Source: Inia geoffrensis (taxonomy: Eukaryota > Chordata > Mammalia > Artiodactyla > Iniidae). Taken from it: DNA of 64,000 bases. Shown here in pieces: positions 34,321-46,152 of this stretch. The DNA lies in the NCBI GenBank assembly GCA_036417435.1, contig CM070909.1, positions 6,666,597-6,730,596 of the forward strand, written 5' to 3'. The translations under genes were made by a program, and so were the position numbers. Under the pieces are notes generated by a model, which was given only the letters and a program-made list of their open reading frames with translations, had not been told where the DNA came from and did not search any database. How positions within the stretch are numbered: position 1 is the stretch's first letter; each line of letters starts with the position of its first letter.

Positions 34321-36548
34321 TTATTATTACAGAGAGGAGAGCTCAGTGTCATTCCCTCACCTGAACCCACAGACTAGGGCAGCACCCTGGGGCATGGCAT
34401 CTTCCTCTCTCTGGATGAAATCAGCAGCCGGCGGGAGGGGCAGAGCACCCAGGGAGGAGGTCCCCCTTTCTGGGCTGGCAGTGTCCTCCCGCGAGCAGCG
34501 GGGCCTGCAGTGAAACGCTTCCCTCTGTTTTCACGGCTGGTGGGGATGGCGGACTGTCACCCCTGAGCCCCAGAGCCACACTGCTCGGCACAGTCACCAC
34601 GAGGCACACCAGGCTGTCCAGCACTGGAAATGTGGCCGGTCCAAAACGAGATGCGCTGTAAGAATAACCTAGTTCCCAAACAAGGAATGTGCGATGTCTA
34701 ATTAATAAAGTTTTAGGTTGACTACGTGCTGAAAGGATAGCCTTGGGGTATATTAGGTGAAAGAAAGTGTTAATAGCTGCTTGCTTTCCTCCTCCGTCAG
34801 TGGCAACTAGAATATCAGGCAGTTCGTGTGCTCCCGTATACTTCGGCTGCACGGTCCTGATCAGGAACACGCGCTCCATGAAGCCGAGGCTCTGTCGCTC
34901 TGGTCCACTGCTGCGTCCCCAGCCCCCCGGGACAGGCCCTGAAGGCGTGAGCACAGGGAGGTGTGAGGTCTGGAGGAGAGCTTTCGGAGCTGGAGGTCAG
35001 CTTGAGGTGGCGGGGGCAGTTTGGGAGTCATACACGGGAGTACGCTGAGTCTGGGAAAAATATTAAGAACGTATCCAAGAGTCAAATCAAGTGCATCCCA
35101 AACCCACGTTCTTTCTACTAAATCCCTTTACCACCCACAGCAATGCGGAGTAGAGAAAGAAAACTACATTCTGGATTTTCTTACAAAGCACATCCCCCTC
35201 CATCACCACCAATGTCCTAGCTTTGGGCCTCGGGCTCCTGAGCTCCCCTTTTGCAGCTTGTAAGCCACCAGGGCCCCTCAATTTCATGTCTCATCCTGGC
35301 GTTTAGCCTGAGCCCTAAATATTTCCATGCTCTCCTCTCCATGCTTTGGCCCCCAAAGAGCCTCTCTGGCTGAGATGCCTTCACATCACCCATATCCATA
35401 ATGTGTTAGCTTAAGGTTCCCTTTCATTTTACTTGGGTTTCAATACTTTTCATCAGAAGCCAAAACCTTGTAGACTTTTTCCTCAATCTTGTCATGAAAT
35501 TCCCTCAGAGGTATCTGATTCTAGAAATAGCCTCTGCTCTGCCACATCTCCTTGAAAGAAAAAAGACACCTAAATAACAAGCATCCTGCCATATTCACAT
35601 ACAAGTCTCAGAAGGCAAGTGGGTCTGTCGCCCTTATATCTGTTCTTCTTGTTCGGTTGCCATTTTTACCGATTAAGTGCCTACATTTTATTCCCAAAAA
35701 GGAAGGTAGTCAATATGCCTCAAGCCGCCCATGTTCTCCACGTACGCCTTGAAGGGGTCCTGACGTTCTGTGAACATTTTCTGCTGCCTCTGTCCCCGTG
35801 AAACCCTCTGGTGTGCTCTGCTCTGCTCCGCTTACCCCTCTGGTCTCCTCCTGACTTGACGCCACCCACCTCCCTCAAAACCGAGCTTCTCGGAAGCATC
35901 TGTCATTTCCACTTCCAACCCCAGGTCAAGAGTCTCTTGAGTTTTATCTGAGCAAAGGTATTTTAGAGCCAAAACTGATATCTCAGAGAAGAAAAATCTC
36001 ACTCCCACCTTCCCGGGTGACACGCCGACACTGTTTTTGATCAGAAAGAATAAAGAAAGATTGGCCAGAATCAACTGTGTCATTCTAACGCAAGAAAAGG
36101 ACCTCCATCAAATAGCAGGGGTAGAGCTGCTTTCAACTCAACCCGATGTGCGATGCAGACCGCACTTAATCACCCACCCGTGTTGCAGCCGCTGAATCAT
36201 TACGGATTTTCATCCCCTTCCCCAGCCACCCAGCAGAGTGCCTGATGGGCCAGCAGTGGCTGGTTGGTGCTTGAGGAACGCACGTGAGTTTTAACCAACC
36301 AGCAAAGCCCAGGACAGCACATCTGCCTCCTCAGAATAATCATGTGCTGCCTCCCAAGGCCAAATGAATTCACCCGGCAGTTCTCGTGGGCTAACATTTA
36401 CAGAGGCCCCTAGCGCAAGATGCTGGGTTAGGGGACAGGGATAAAAAGTGAGTGACACGTCAGCTGGGCCTGCAGAAAGCTCACCATCAAATGCAGACAG
36501 ATGCATGGGACAACCTAAAATATGAGGTAGAATGGGGCAAGGTAATAA
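34321..36548. other. Intron, nothing clear
   Basis: About 2.2 kb with no confident repeat or exon. A short ATT run lies at 34305-34330. Open frames such as 34421-34954 minus are unsupported. Confidence 0.5.
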
Positions 36549-36551
36549 GTG

Positions 36552-36585
<34 letters not shown>

Positions 36586-36592
36586 AGTGTGT
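36549..36592 (+). repeat. (TG)n microsatellite
   Basis: About 20 TG units with one C and one A interruption. Confidence 0.97.
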
Positions 36593-36745
36593 ACTGAAAA
36601 AAGAAAGATGGGAAGGAAATATACCCCAATGTTACTAGTGATTATCTCTGTTTATTGGATTTATGGGTGATTTTTTTCTCTTCTTTACTGGTTGCTACAT
36701 TCTCAGATCTTTCTTCTTAGGATAAACATATGTGTGATCTGGTGA
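36593..36745 (+). mobile_element. Possible old L1 3' fragment
   Basis: 'aggaaatataccccaatgtt' and 'ttatggatttatgggtga'-like text resemble an old L1 3' end. Weak. Confidence 0.4.
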
Positions 36746-36984
36746 GAAGTGAAGACTTTGCAGAGGATGGGGTACATACACGGGCCCTACAGGATAGGGA
36801 GAATTGGGCAGGGAGGAAACGAGGGGAGGAGATTCCAGGCAAAGGGGGCAGCATGAAATGGCCCACCAGGCTGCAGCAGGGGTGGCCGATTTGGGGTAAT
36901 GAGAGCAAGGAGACTATGCCTGGGCATTCACGTCGAGACAGGTAGGACTGGGGGCCTGGGGGCCTGGGAGGCCGGGCCAAACGG
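36746..36984. other. Intron, nothing clear
   Basis: Purine-rich; no feature recognised. Confidence 0.5.
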
Positions 36985-37215
36985 GCTCAGTTGCTGATTC
37001 TGTGCTCCTATCGCCCTTGGTGTTTGCTGTTAATACATCACTCATCACACTGCGTTACACTTGGTTCTATTCAAATCTATCCCCCCGCTAAATTTTTAGC
37101 TCCTGGAGGTCAGGGATCCCGGCTCACTCATTCTGTAACCATAGCACTAGCACAATTACTAGCACAGAACAGGAGTCCACAGAAGCTTCTCGGATGAGTT
37201 GAATGCTAAGGGGGT
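36985..37215 (+). repeat. L2 LINE 3' end
   Basis: 'tttttagctcctggaggtca', 'aattactagcacagaacagg' and 'ggatgagttgaatg' follow L2 3' order. Confidence 0.7.
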
Positions 37216-37249
37216 CACTGTTTATTGCGTCGGTGGTAGGGACTCATCA

Positions 37250-37425
37250 TGGGTTGCAGAAACTTATGCACATGCCGGGCACTGTGCTGGGTGCAAGGAC
37301 ATTGTCCTAACTGATCCCACTTACAACCGTGTGTGATGTCGACTGCCCTCGTTTACACACAAGGCTCAGAAAGGTCAAGTCACCTGCCTGAGGTCATACA
37401 GCCAAGGGTACGAGAACCAGGACAG
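37250..37425 (-). repeat. MIR SINE
   Basis: 'catgccgggcactgtgctgg', 'caaggctcagaaaggtcaag' and 'ctgaggtcatacagcc' are reverse MIR. Confidence 0.75.
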
Positions 37426-37531
37426 TTTGAAGACAGTGTGGAGGGCGGAGTCAAACAGAACCCTCGTAGAAACAAGGAGACTAGAGCAGCGAGGGGCTGT
37501 GGTGACCTGGGCTGGCCCAGTGGCTCACTGT

Positions 37532-37569
37532 GGGGAGGGGAGGGGAGGGGAGGGGAGGGAGGGGAGGGA
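37532..37569 (+). repeat. (GGGGA)n G-rich tract
   Basis: Seven or so GGGGA units in a row, with potential to form G-quadruplex on the plus strand. Confidence 0.95.
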
Positions 37570-38830
37570 AAGGCTGGGGGGAGCCTGGAGGCAGTGCCGA
37601 CACCTGAGCACGGACCGCGCCTCGGCTGCTTCCCAAGCATGCTCGTTATTTCTGATGTCAACTCAGGGACAAACAGCTCCACAGGGACTCACCCATCCCT
37701 TGGAAGAGCTCCCGCCTCTCAGAAATAGGGCCTGTGGAAAGAGCCCCTCGCCAGCCTGGGCTGCAGGCACCCCTGCCACTCCCCCATCCACCGCAGGGCT
37801 TTACGACTTCCTGGACCTCGACACTGTCCCGACAATGTCCGTCAAACTGGCCCCGACCACAGCAGACATGAACTCCCCCGGCCGAGGTGGAGACAGAATT
37901 GGGAGCCAGTTTCCTCATCTGTAATGGGGAGGGTCCATTTGTAAATGGGGCAGATCTTAAAGGGGCAGATGCCCTTTAAGACCCTAAGACTAGGTTGTAG
38001 GTTCTCAGAGACCTCGACCCCTCTCTAGCGTGTATGCCCATCGTAACAATGTGTAGCATCAGTTAACCTCTCTCTCTCCTGCCGAACCTAAGCTCCCCGA
38101 GGGCAGCTTGGCCTGTTCCCAGCAGCATCCTCAGCCCTGTCCTGAGTGCTGAGCACGAGGCCGCACCCTGTGTCTGTCCACTGAATGCACCTGTGGCTGG
38201 TCTTGGGGCCGCCCTTCTCCGGGTTGTCCCCACCTTTGGGAAGGCAGCCAGCCCTAGACGTCCCATCACAGCAGGGATTCTCTGGGAGGCATGACTCCCT
38301 GGGGTCCAGTTTCTCCCCACAGTTCAGGGGGCCAGCTAGTGTCAGATCGGTGGGTGTCCTCCACCCACCCCGGGAAAATCCCTCCGGTTTTCTTGCCAAT
38401 AGGACGACATCGGAGGTGGAGGTTTTGAAACAGTCTGTATGTCTGCGTTCAGAATACTCTGCTGCTTGACTGGAAACATCTTCATTGGTCCCCTCTCTCA
38501 GGATCAGAGTGAGAGGAAGGCTCGAGAGGGGACAGCTAAGCGCCCGTGGAGGCTTAGCGGCAGCAGTGGTCCTCCATCCCCGGCTTCAGCATCACGCTCA
38601 CTTGAAGATGCCCTTCTTCTTCACAACCCATAATGGGCAGGGGTTCCTGGAAGCGGGAGGATGCCCAGAATGACCTCTACCAGAGCATCCTATCCAGGGG
38701 ACCCCAACATTTCACCTCGAGGTCAGCAGCTGCCTTCCGACCTGCACCCAGCATTCTGCAGCCTTGCCCTTGGCATTAAAACAGAAGCCACTGACCTCAC
38801 AGTGTTAAAGTGGGGTGTCCATGGAGGAAG
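37570..38830. repeat. Intron with L2-like segment
   Basis: 'ctaagctccccgagggcag' to 'tgtctgtccactgaatgca' (about 38085-38190) resembles L2. A 10-bp hairpin (arms about 37955-37964 and 37972-37981) lies in otherwise unassigned sequence. Confidence 0.5.
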
Positions 38831-38840
38831 CGACCTGCTT

Positions 38841-38845
<5 letters not shown>

Positions 38846-38874
<29 letters not shown>

Positions 38875-39065
38875 GCGGTACGCGGGCCTCTCACTGTTGT
38901 GGCCTCTCCCGTTGCGGAGCACAGGCTCCGGCCGCGCAGGCCCAGCGGCCATGGCTCACGGGCCCAGCCGCTCCGCGGCACATGGGATCCTCCTGGGCCG
39001 GGGCACGAACCCGTGTCCCCTGCATCGGCAGGCGGACTCTCAACCACTGCGCCACCAGGGAAGCC
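38846..39065 (-). mobile_element. CHR SINE (cetacean type), reverse
   Basis: Poly(T) of about 30, then 'ggcggtacgcgggcctctca' to 'gcgccaccagggaagcc'. A perfect 15-bp target-site duplication, cgacctgctttcttt, lies at 38831-38845 and 39066-39080. Confidence 0.97.
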
Positions 39066-39080
39066 CGACCTGCTTTCTTT

Positions 39081-40269
39081 AAGACATTCATCCCCACAAA
39101 ATCAAACGAAGGTGTTCCTGTGTCCTTCCTTCATATCTGCGACACCAGGTGACGTTAAATCCCCAACACAGCTGATGGGTGGCTGCTCCCTTGTTTCTGC
39201 TTCTCTCTGCATCCCATCCAGGCCCCTTTGCCCACCCCCAGTTCAGGGCACTGTAGTCCCTAGACAGCTCCTGCCCGGCAGCATTTAATTGCTTCTCCAC
39301 CCCTAAGGCAATCATTCTTAGGGTGACCTCTCTGCTCCCGTGCTACTGGTCCTTTCTGAGTCTGCTATTCAAAACAATGCCTGGGAAACAATGCACACAC
39401 GCGATCCAGCCACGTGATCAGTGAGTTCCAGTACAAACACTCTCACCCGTCAGCTCCCGTCAGGCTGGCCAAAGAGTCAGGGAGGACTCTGGTTTCCCAG
39501 GCTCCATAAAGAACATTCCCCTTGCTTGTGTTGGCAGAAAGTAGGGTTTGGGTCTAGGTTTCAACGCACTGCCCACGAGATGCCTCCAAAAGATAACTGG
39601 CTGGTTATGAACAAAGTACAGTTGGCATTGTGCATGCTTGGAAGCTGGCTGCTCTCATTCCAATGCGGTGGGCTGAGGACGGTCCCTCTGGGGCTCATCA
39701 GAAGTGATGGAGCTTTATTTAGGGGTCTGCAGAAGGGATCAACTTGTAAGACATCGGCAGATCCACCCACTGATGTTGGTGCAGTCACCCAGACCTCCTG
39801 GGCTGGGAAACAAATGCTTCACTCAAACTCACAAAGCTGCCATGGAAAGAGGTCCCCTCCACCCCCAACGCAGGGAGGGGCGGACAGCAGAAGGGACCCA
39901 GTGTTGGGACGTGCAACCCCAGGCCAGGCAGGCAGGCCTCCAAACTTCACCACATTGCTCCCTCCTCAGCATCCCTCGGTAGCCCCCATGCTTGTGGAAG
40001 GAAGTTCAAACTCACTTCCCGGGTTCCTGGGCCTTTTGTGCTCTAAGGAGGTGTGGCAAAGCCAATTCCCTGAAATATGCCAGGAGAGATGGAGAGGAAA
40101 GGCATCGTCAACTTCTGGGGTGCTCTGGGGGGGCTCTGTACAGAAGGAGTTCCCACTCGTCTTAGGAACAGCCCTCTGTGGTAGCCACTCTGCCTCTATT
40201 CTACCTCTAGCCGTGCCTTCTCAATTTCATTCATTTTGCTTCCATTTCTGAAAAACTCCCTTACTCCCT
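39081..40269. other. Intron with a long unassigned open frame
   Basis: A 276-codon plus-strand frame (39421-40251) stands out by length. It has no recognised domain, signal peptide or transmembrane segment and shows no splice or promoter context, so it is not called as a gene. Confidence 0.4.
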
Positions 40270-40283
40270 CCATCTCACCAAAA

Positions 40284-40609
40284 TTTTTTTAGATGGTTCT
40301 TCTTTTAAAAAATTATTTATTTAATTTACTTTAATTTTGGCTGTGTTGGGTATTCGTTGCAGTGCGCGGGCTTCTCACTGCGGTGGCTTCTCTTGTTGCA
40401 GAGCACGGGCTCAATGCATGCGGGCTTCAGTAGTTGTAGCATGCGGGCTCAGTAGTTGTGGCTCGCAGGCTCTAGAGCACAGGCTCAGTAGTTGTAGCAC
40501 ACAGGCTTAGTCGCTCCGCAGCATGTGGGATCTTCCTGGACCAGGGATTGAACCCATGTCCCCTGAATTTACAGGAGGATTCTTAACCACTGTGCCACCA
40601 GGGAAGTCC
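40284..40609 (-). mobile_element. Long CHR SINE, reverse
   Basis: 'ggctgtgttgggtattcgtt', repeated 'cagtagttgtagca'/'cagtagttgtggct' units and the end 'gtgccaccagggaagtccc'. Target-site duplication ccatctcaccaaa at 40270-40282 and 40610-40622. Confidence 0.95.
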
Positions 40610-40649
40610 CCATCTCACCAAATTTTATCCACCCTATAGGCAGAGCATT

Positions 40650-40930
40650 CGTTTGCTGGGGCTGCCAAAACAAATGTTCAAAAACTGGGTATCATATATA
40701 CACTACCAAATGTGAAATAGCTAGTGGGAAGCAGCCGCATAGCACAGGGAGATCAGATCGGTGCTTTGTGACCACCTAGAGGGGTGGGATAGGGAGGGTG
40801 GGAGGGAGACACAGAGGGAGGAGATATGGGGATATATGTATATGTGTAACTGATTCACTTTGTTATAAAGCAGAAACTAACAATTGTAAAGCAATTATAC
40901 TCCAACAAAGATGTTAAAAAAGAAAAAAAG
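40650..40930 (+). mobile_element. L1 LINE 3' end
   Basis: 'tgtgaaatagctagtgggaa', 'cacagggagatcagatcgg' and the terminus 'caattatactccaacaaaga' with an A-rich tail. Confidence 0.9.
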
Positions 40931-41009
40931 AACCGGAGATCTGTAGCTGAATGACATCTGCAAAAACCTTCTTCTGAGAGGCTCACATTCATAGGTTCTG
41001 GTAGTTGGG

Positions 41010-41130
41010 ACAACCAGAGCCTCTCAGTACATTAGAATCATCTGGGGACAGTTTTAGACTCCAGATGCCTGGGCCTCACTCCAGAGATTCAGTTTCACAT
41101 GATCCTGAGTGGGGTCAAAGTGTGATGAGC
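41010..41130 (+). mobile_element. hAT-Charlie-type fossil
   Basis: 'cattagaatcatctgggga', 'ccagatgcctgggcctcac' and 'agagattcagtttcacatga' follow the order of MER5/MER20-like elements. Confidence 0.65.
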
Positions 41131-41927
41131 GGGGTCGGGGAGGGCAACAAGGTTTTGTCGTTTGGTTTCTTAGAGTTTCCCAGGCTCGAGGGCTCACAGC
41201 CTCTCATCCAAGCAGACATGGGTGACACCAGCTTTCACTGAGAGGATGGTTTTCAGTTTACTCACAAATCACACTGCCTGTCATCTATTGTTTTTTCAAT
41301 GTTGCACAAAGAAGGTCAGAGACTTCCAAGATCATTTGGTGCCCCGCCCTCTCCAATCAACACCCCATTTTTATAACAAATATTTGGAAACGCCCCCTTT
41401 GCCACCGGAAATGAAACTCCTAGATAAATCAGTTGACCCATATGCATCACTAAACTCTAATTGTAATCTGAAGGAGAAAAGGGAATGCCATTTATAACAA
41501 AATGATAACTTTTTCAGTAAGGAAGTACTCATGCGTGACTGCCCTGGAACCCAGAATGAGCCAGACAATGCTTATACCTACTCGTGATGGGTAATGTTAG
41601 GCTGAACAATCCATATAAGGACCACAAGGGAGTAAAAGAGCAGAGGACAACAGAATAAAATATGTTAGGATGAGAAATAACAAACCCGTTTACCTGTCTG
41701 CACCTGTTAACAGGGAGGAAGTCACCTCACTAGGAAATTAAATTACAAGTGTGGAAATAGAGAAAACAGAGAAGTAAATTATTCTCGTGAATGAGCGAAG
41801 CCTTATATACAAGTATGATGTAATATACTTTAGCATGCTGAGACATAGAACAAAGTATCATGGAGAACAAGTCTCTAACCTTGAAACTCCACCCATGGAG
41901 GGGGGTAGGCACACATATTCAGTCTTT
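41131..41927. other. Intron, nothing clear
   Basis: AT-rich, no repeat family or exon recognised. Confidence 0.5.
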
Positions 41928-42018
41928 TTTTTTTAATTTATTTTTTATTTTTTTATACAGCAGGTTCTTATTAGTTATCCATCTTATACATATTAGTGTA
42001 TATATGTCAATCCCAATG
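41928..42018 (-). mobile_element. Very short L1 3'-end insertion, reverse
   Basis: 'tttttatacagcaggttctt' to 'tatgtcaatcccaatg' is a 90-bp L1 3' end. Target-site duplication ttcagtcttt at 41918-41927 and 42019-42028 shows it is a true, strongly truncated insertion. Confidence 0.85.
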
Positions 42019-42028
42019 TTCAGTCTTT

Positions 42029-42734
42029 AGCATTAAAAGAGCCTTGGAAACATTATCCTTTTCCTTTAGGGAGAGGGGAGGGGAATATGGATTGGAAAAA
42101 GTTGTTTGGTAGATGTCTAATGAGAACATCAGAGTCAGAGTGAAACACACAGGCAACCCCAAAGAAAATCATTGTAATATATAAATTTTGCAAGAGGTTT
42201 CTTATCATTGAACTCCCTATATATATGTATATAGGTAGATCGATTAGATTATACATATACATAGAGTAGACTATAAACTATTCCAAAAGCAGCTTCTATA
42301 AAGAAGTTCACTGAGATGGTGGCATCTCGGGTGCCTGCTAATTTAATAATGTGCTGCCCTCTGTCTGTGTCTGTAAGATGGAGTCTCGAATCTCCTGTTA
42401 CAAAGGTTTGCTTGCCTTTGCGGTAACTCCACATTGCACTGAAACCCTTTTCAGTTAAATGGATGTTTGGAAATGCTCTAAACTAGACAGAATGCGTGGA
42501 GGAGGGAAATTATACAATCACCTCAGGACTCTGCCTTTATTCCATTTAGGCTTCTCGTCCCAAAACCACCAGCTCCTAAATCACTGGGCTTTGGGCATAA
42601 CTTCTTTGAAAATATTTCACACTATTATGTCAAAGGTACTAACTGATTTCTTTTTGTGTTGGATTGAGTTTGGCAGGGCAGGTGACAATTCTTCACTGAT
42701 GGGGTTGATTTGCACGTGGAACCACAAGTAGTAT
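42029..42734. other. Intron, unique left flank of telomeric array
   Basis: AT-rich, no repeat or exon recognised. Ends 'gaaccacaagtagtat' directly at the first CCCTAA. Confidence 0.5.
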
Positions 42735-44229
42735 CCCTAACCCTAACCCGTACCCTAACCCTAACCCTAACGCATACCCTAACCCTAACCCTAACCCTAA
42801 CCCTAACCCTAACCCTAACCCGTACCCTAACCCTAACCCTAACGCATACCCTAACCCTAACCCTAACCCTAACCCTAACCCTAACCCTAACCCAACCCTA
42901 ACCCTAACGCATACCCTAACCCTAACCCTAACCCTAACCCTAACCTGTACCCTAACCCTAACCCTAACCCTAACCCTAACCCTAACCCTAACGCATACCC
43001 TAACCCTAACCCTAACCCGTGCCCTAACCCTAACCCTAACCTGTACCCTAACCCTAACCCTAACCCTAACCCTAACCCTAACGCATACCCTAACCCTAAC
43101 CCTAACCCTAACCCGTACCCTAACCCGTACCCTAACCCTAACCCTAACCTGTACCCTAACCCTAACCCATACCCTAACCCTAACCCTAACGCATACCCTA
43201 ACCCTAACCCTAACCCAAACCCTAACCTGGACCCTAACCCTAGCCCTAACCCTAACCCATACCCTAACCCTAGCCTGTACCCTAAGCCTAACCCTAACCC
43301 TAACCCTAACCCTAACCCTAACCCTAACCCTAACCCTAACCCTAACGCATACCCTAACCCTAACCCTAACCCTAACCCTAACCCTAACCCTAACCCTAAC
43401 CCTAACCCGTACCCTAACCCTAACCCTAACGCATACCCTAACCCTAACCCTAACCCTAACCCTAACCCTAACCCTAACCCTAACCCAACCCTAACCCTAA
43501 CGCATACCCTAACCCTAACCCTAACCCTAACCTGTACCCTAACCCTAACCCTAACCCTAACCCTAACCCTAACGCATACCCTAACCCTAACCCTAACCCG
43601 TGCCCTAACCCTAACCCTAACCTGTACCCTAACCCTAACCCTAACCCTAACCCTAACCCTAACGCATACTCTAACCCTAACCCTAACCCTAACCCGTACC
43701 CTAACCCGTACCCTAACCCTAACCCTAACCTGTACCCTAACCCTAACCCATACCCTAACCCTAACCCTAACGCATACCCTAACCCTAACCCTAACCCAAA
43801 CCCTAACCTGGACCCTAACCCTAGCCCTAACCCTAACCCATACCCTAACCCTAGCCTGTACCCTAAGCCTAACCCTAACCCTAAGTCTAACCCTAACCCT
43901 AACCTGTACCCTAACCCGTACCCGTACCCTAACCCTAACCCTAACCTGTACCCTAACCCTAACCCATACCCTAACCCTAACCTGTACCCTAACCCTAACC
44001 CTAAGTCTAACCCTAACCCTAACTTGTACCCTAACCCTAACCTGTACCCTAACCCTAACCCGTACCCTAACCCTAACCCTAACCCTAAGTCTAACCCTAA
44101 CCCTAACCTGTACCCTAACTCTAACCTGTACCCTAACCCTAACCTGTACCCTAACCCTAACCCGTACCCTAACCCTAACCCGTACCCTAACCCTAACCCT
44201 AACCCTAACCCTAACCCTAACCCTAACCT
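42735..44229 (+). repeat. Interstitial telomeric array (CCCTAA)n
   Basis: About 1.5 kb (around 250 hexamers) of CCCTAA on the plus strand, TTAGGG on the minus. Variant hexamers CGCATA, CCCGTA, CCTGTA, CCCATA and others are interspersed at regular places. The variant pattern repeats: landmarks at 42771, 42891, 43016, 43214 and 43271 recur at 43346, 43484, 43597, 43795 and 43852 (offset 575-593, mostly 581). So the array is mainly a tandem duplication of a unit of about 580 bp plus a more degenerate tail. Val-Arg and Leu-Gly dipeptide frames across it are artefacts. Confidence 0.99.
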
Positions 44230-44304
44230 GCACCCAGTCAATGCCAAGGGCATCTCTTACTTTCATGGCAGTTCAAAGCCACCCCACAGACTTCCAGAAT
44301 GCCC

Positions 44305-44445
44305 TGCGGGGCTTTAACACTCAAAGCACTGTGGTCCTGGGAGCAGCAGTAGCACCTGGGAGTCTGTTGGAAATGCAGGATCTTCAGCCTTGGACTAGAC
44401 CTACCGCATCAGAATGTTCCTTTCATAAGGAGACCCCCAGGTGAT
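44305..44445 (+). mobile_element. MER5A hAT-Charlie fossil
   Basis: 'caaagcactgtggtcctggg', 'agcacctgggagtctgttgg', 'aaatgcaggatcttcagcc', 'cccaggtgattc' match MER5A. It lies about 80 bp from the telomeric array. Confidence 0.8.
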
Positions 44446-44579
44446 TCACCCACTCACGGGACACAGCGAGGCACTACTCCACCGGCCCCATTAGGAATCC
44501 TCACCAAGTTCAACCTCATTCATTCCTCCAATGAGAAAACAGGCCCAAGAGCGCAGGTCAGCTGTACGTTCTGCTCCTC

Positions 44580-44785
44580 TTTTTTTTTTTTTTTCTAATT
44601 GAAGTATACTCGATTTACAATACTGTGTTAGTTTCAGGTGTATAGCAAAGGGATTCAGTTATACATATACACATATATATGTATATATCTGTGTTCTTTT
44701 TTCTTCAATTCTTTTCCATTACAAGATATTGAATATAGTTCCCTGGGCTCTACAGTAAATCCTTGTTATTTATCTCCTCTCCTTG
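44580..44785 (-). mobile_element. L1 LINE 3' end, reverse
   Basis: T-run, then 'ctaattgaagtatactcgat', 'gtttcaggtgtatagcaaag' and 'agttccctgggctctacag'. Confidence 0.88.
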
Positions 44786-46105
44786 TCACTAAGTTCCTTG
44801 AGGACAAGACGGACACAAGACTCTTCTCTCGAATGTCCACCCAGCTGCCAGCACGGAGAAGCCCACACAGCTGTGGCCCTAGAAATGCCTGCTGTCTGTA
44901 TTCCCTCCGGACTCCAAATTCTCCTTTGTACCCAGAAAGCAACTCGCTCCCTTTGCTCGTCCACAGAAGCACAGGCCACATCCCCCCAGCCCTCACGGTC
45001 ACTGGGGCACATCCACCACCTTGGTCTTGTCAGTTTCACCACCAGCCCCAGCTGCACGGAGGACCACAGGGTTTGAAGAGGCACTGGCTCCCTCCCCCTC
45101 CCCCTGCCTGTAGGCCCTTGTGGTTAGCATCACACTGGAGAAAGAATAAATAGAAAGCAACCCCCCACCCTGATAACCACAGAGATGACAGATGTTGCAA
45201 ACTTGGGGGAGATGAAAGATAAACGGTGACAATAATAAACCAAGAAAGGCACGTCCCAGTGACAAGAAGCCCCGGCCTGCAGATCCTTCTGCTGGGGTGT
45301 GATTTCAAAAGTCCCAGACAGCGGCCTGTGAACTGTGCTCTCCGGGCCCCATCCCCGCCCCCAGGCTCGCAGGGGCTGGTCCTTCACTGGGGAAGGCAGT
45401 AAGTGCCTCACAGGGAGGTAAGCCCGGCTCAGCTGCTCAACAAATGACCAGGAAGGAGAAAAGCTGAGCTGGGGGACAGCGAGGGGAAAGGAGGTTTCCT
45501 TCCGGCTGCCTCTCGACCCCGGCCGAGGCCATCTCAAGGAGCCCACGGCCTCTGGAGAGGAGGACCAACAGCCTCCCCGAAGGCTGCGGGCAGAAGGGTG
45601 GCTCAATACCTTAACTCACAGCCTCCGCTTCCGGGCCCTGCTTCCTTCCTTCATCAGGCAACGGTGGACCCAAGACAGGAAACCACCCACCTCCTTGCTC
45701 CACAGTGAATGTTTCTTTTGTCAAGAAATTCAGGACCCAGCCTGACACATCCGTGTACCAGGTGGCACTGCAGCTTTCGGTCTACATGTCCTCACTCGGC
45801 CCCTCCGACCAGGATGTGGCTATTGCGTCTCATCTCTCACGCCTGGCATGCACAAGGCGCTCCATAGATGTTTGGGTATAAAAGACCCTCAGGGGCAATG
45901 AAGCCAATTCCTCTCTATACAATGTGACAGGCCACAAAGGATGAGCCATCGCTTTTGTTAGGAGAACAAAAGGACATCCTCTTTATGTGCCTCCTTTGGG
46001 GCACATCGCCATCTCACCCATTTTCAGAGAGGTTCTCTTTGTCGTGACCATCCTCACCATGCCACCACTGACAACAGTCACAGAGGTGAGAGGTGTAACC
46101 GTAAA
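44786..46105. other. Intron, nothing clear
   Basis: Possible L2 trace near 45830-45890 ('cacgcctggcatgcacaag'). No exon recognised. Confidence 0.45.
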
Positions 46106-46110
46106 CCACA

Positions 46111-46120
<10 letters not shown>

Positions 46121-46152
<32 letters not shown>

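Noticed and set aside
42887..44266. Long minus-strand frames coding Val-Arg and Leu-Gly repeats (459 and 257 codons)
   Set aside because: They are direct translations of the telomeric hexamer array and have no other support.
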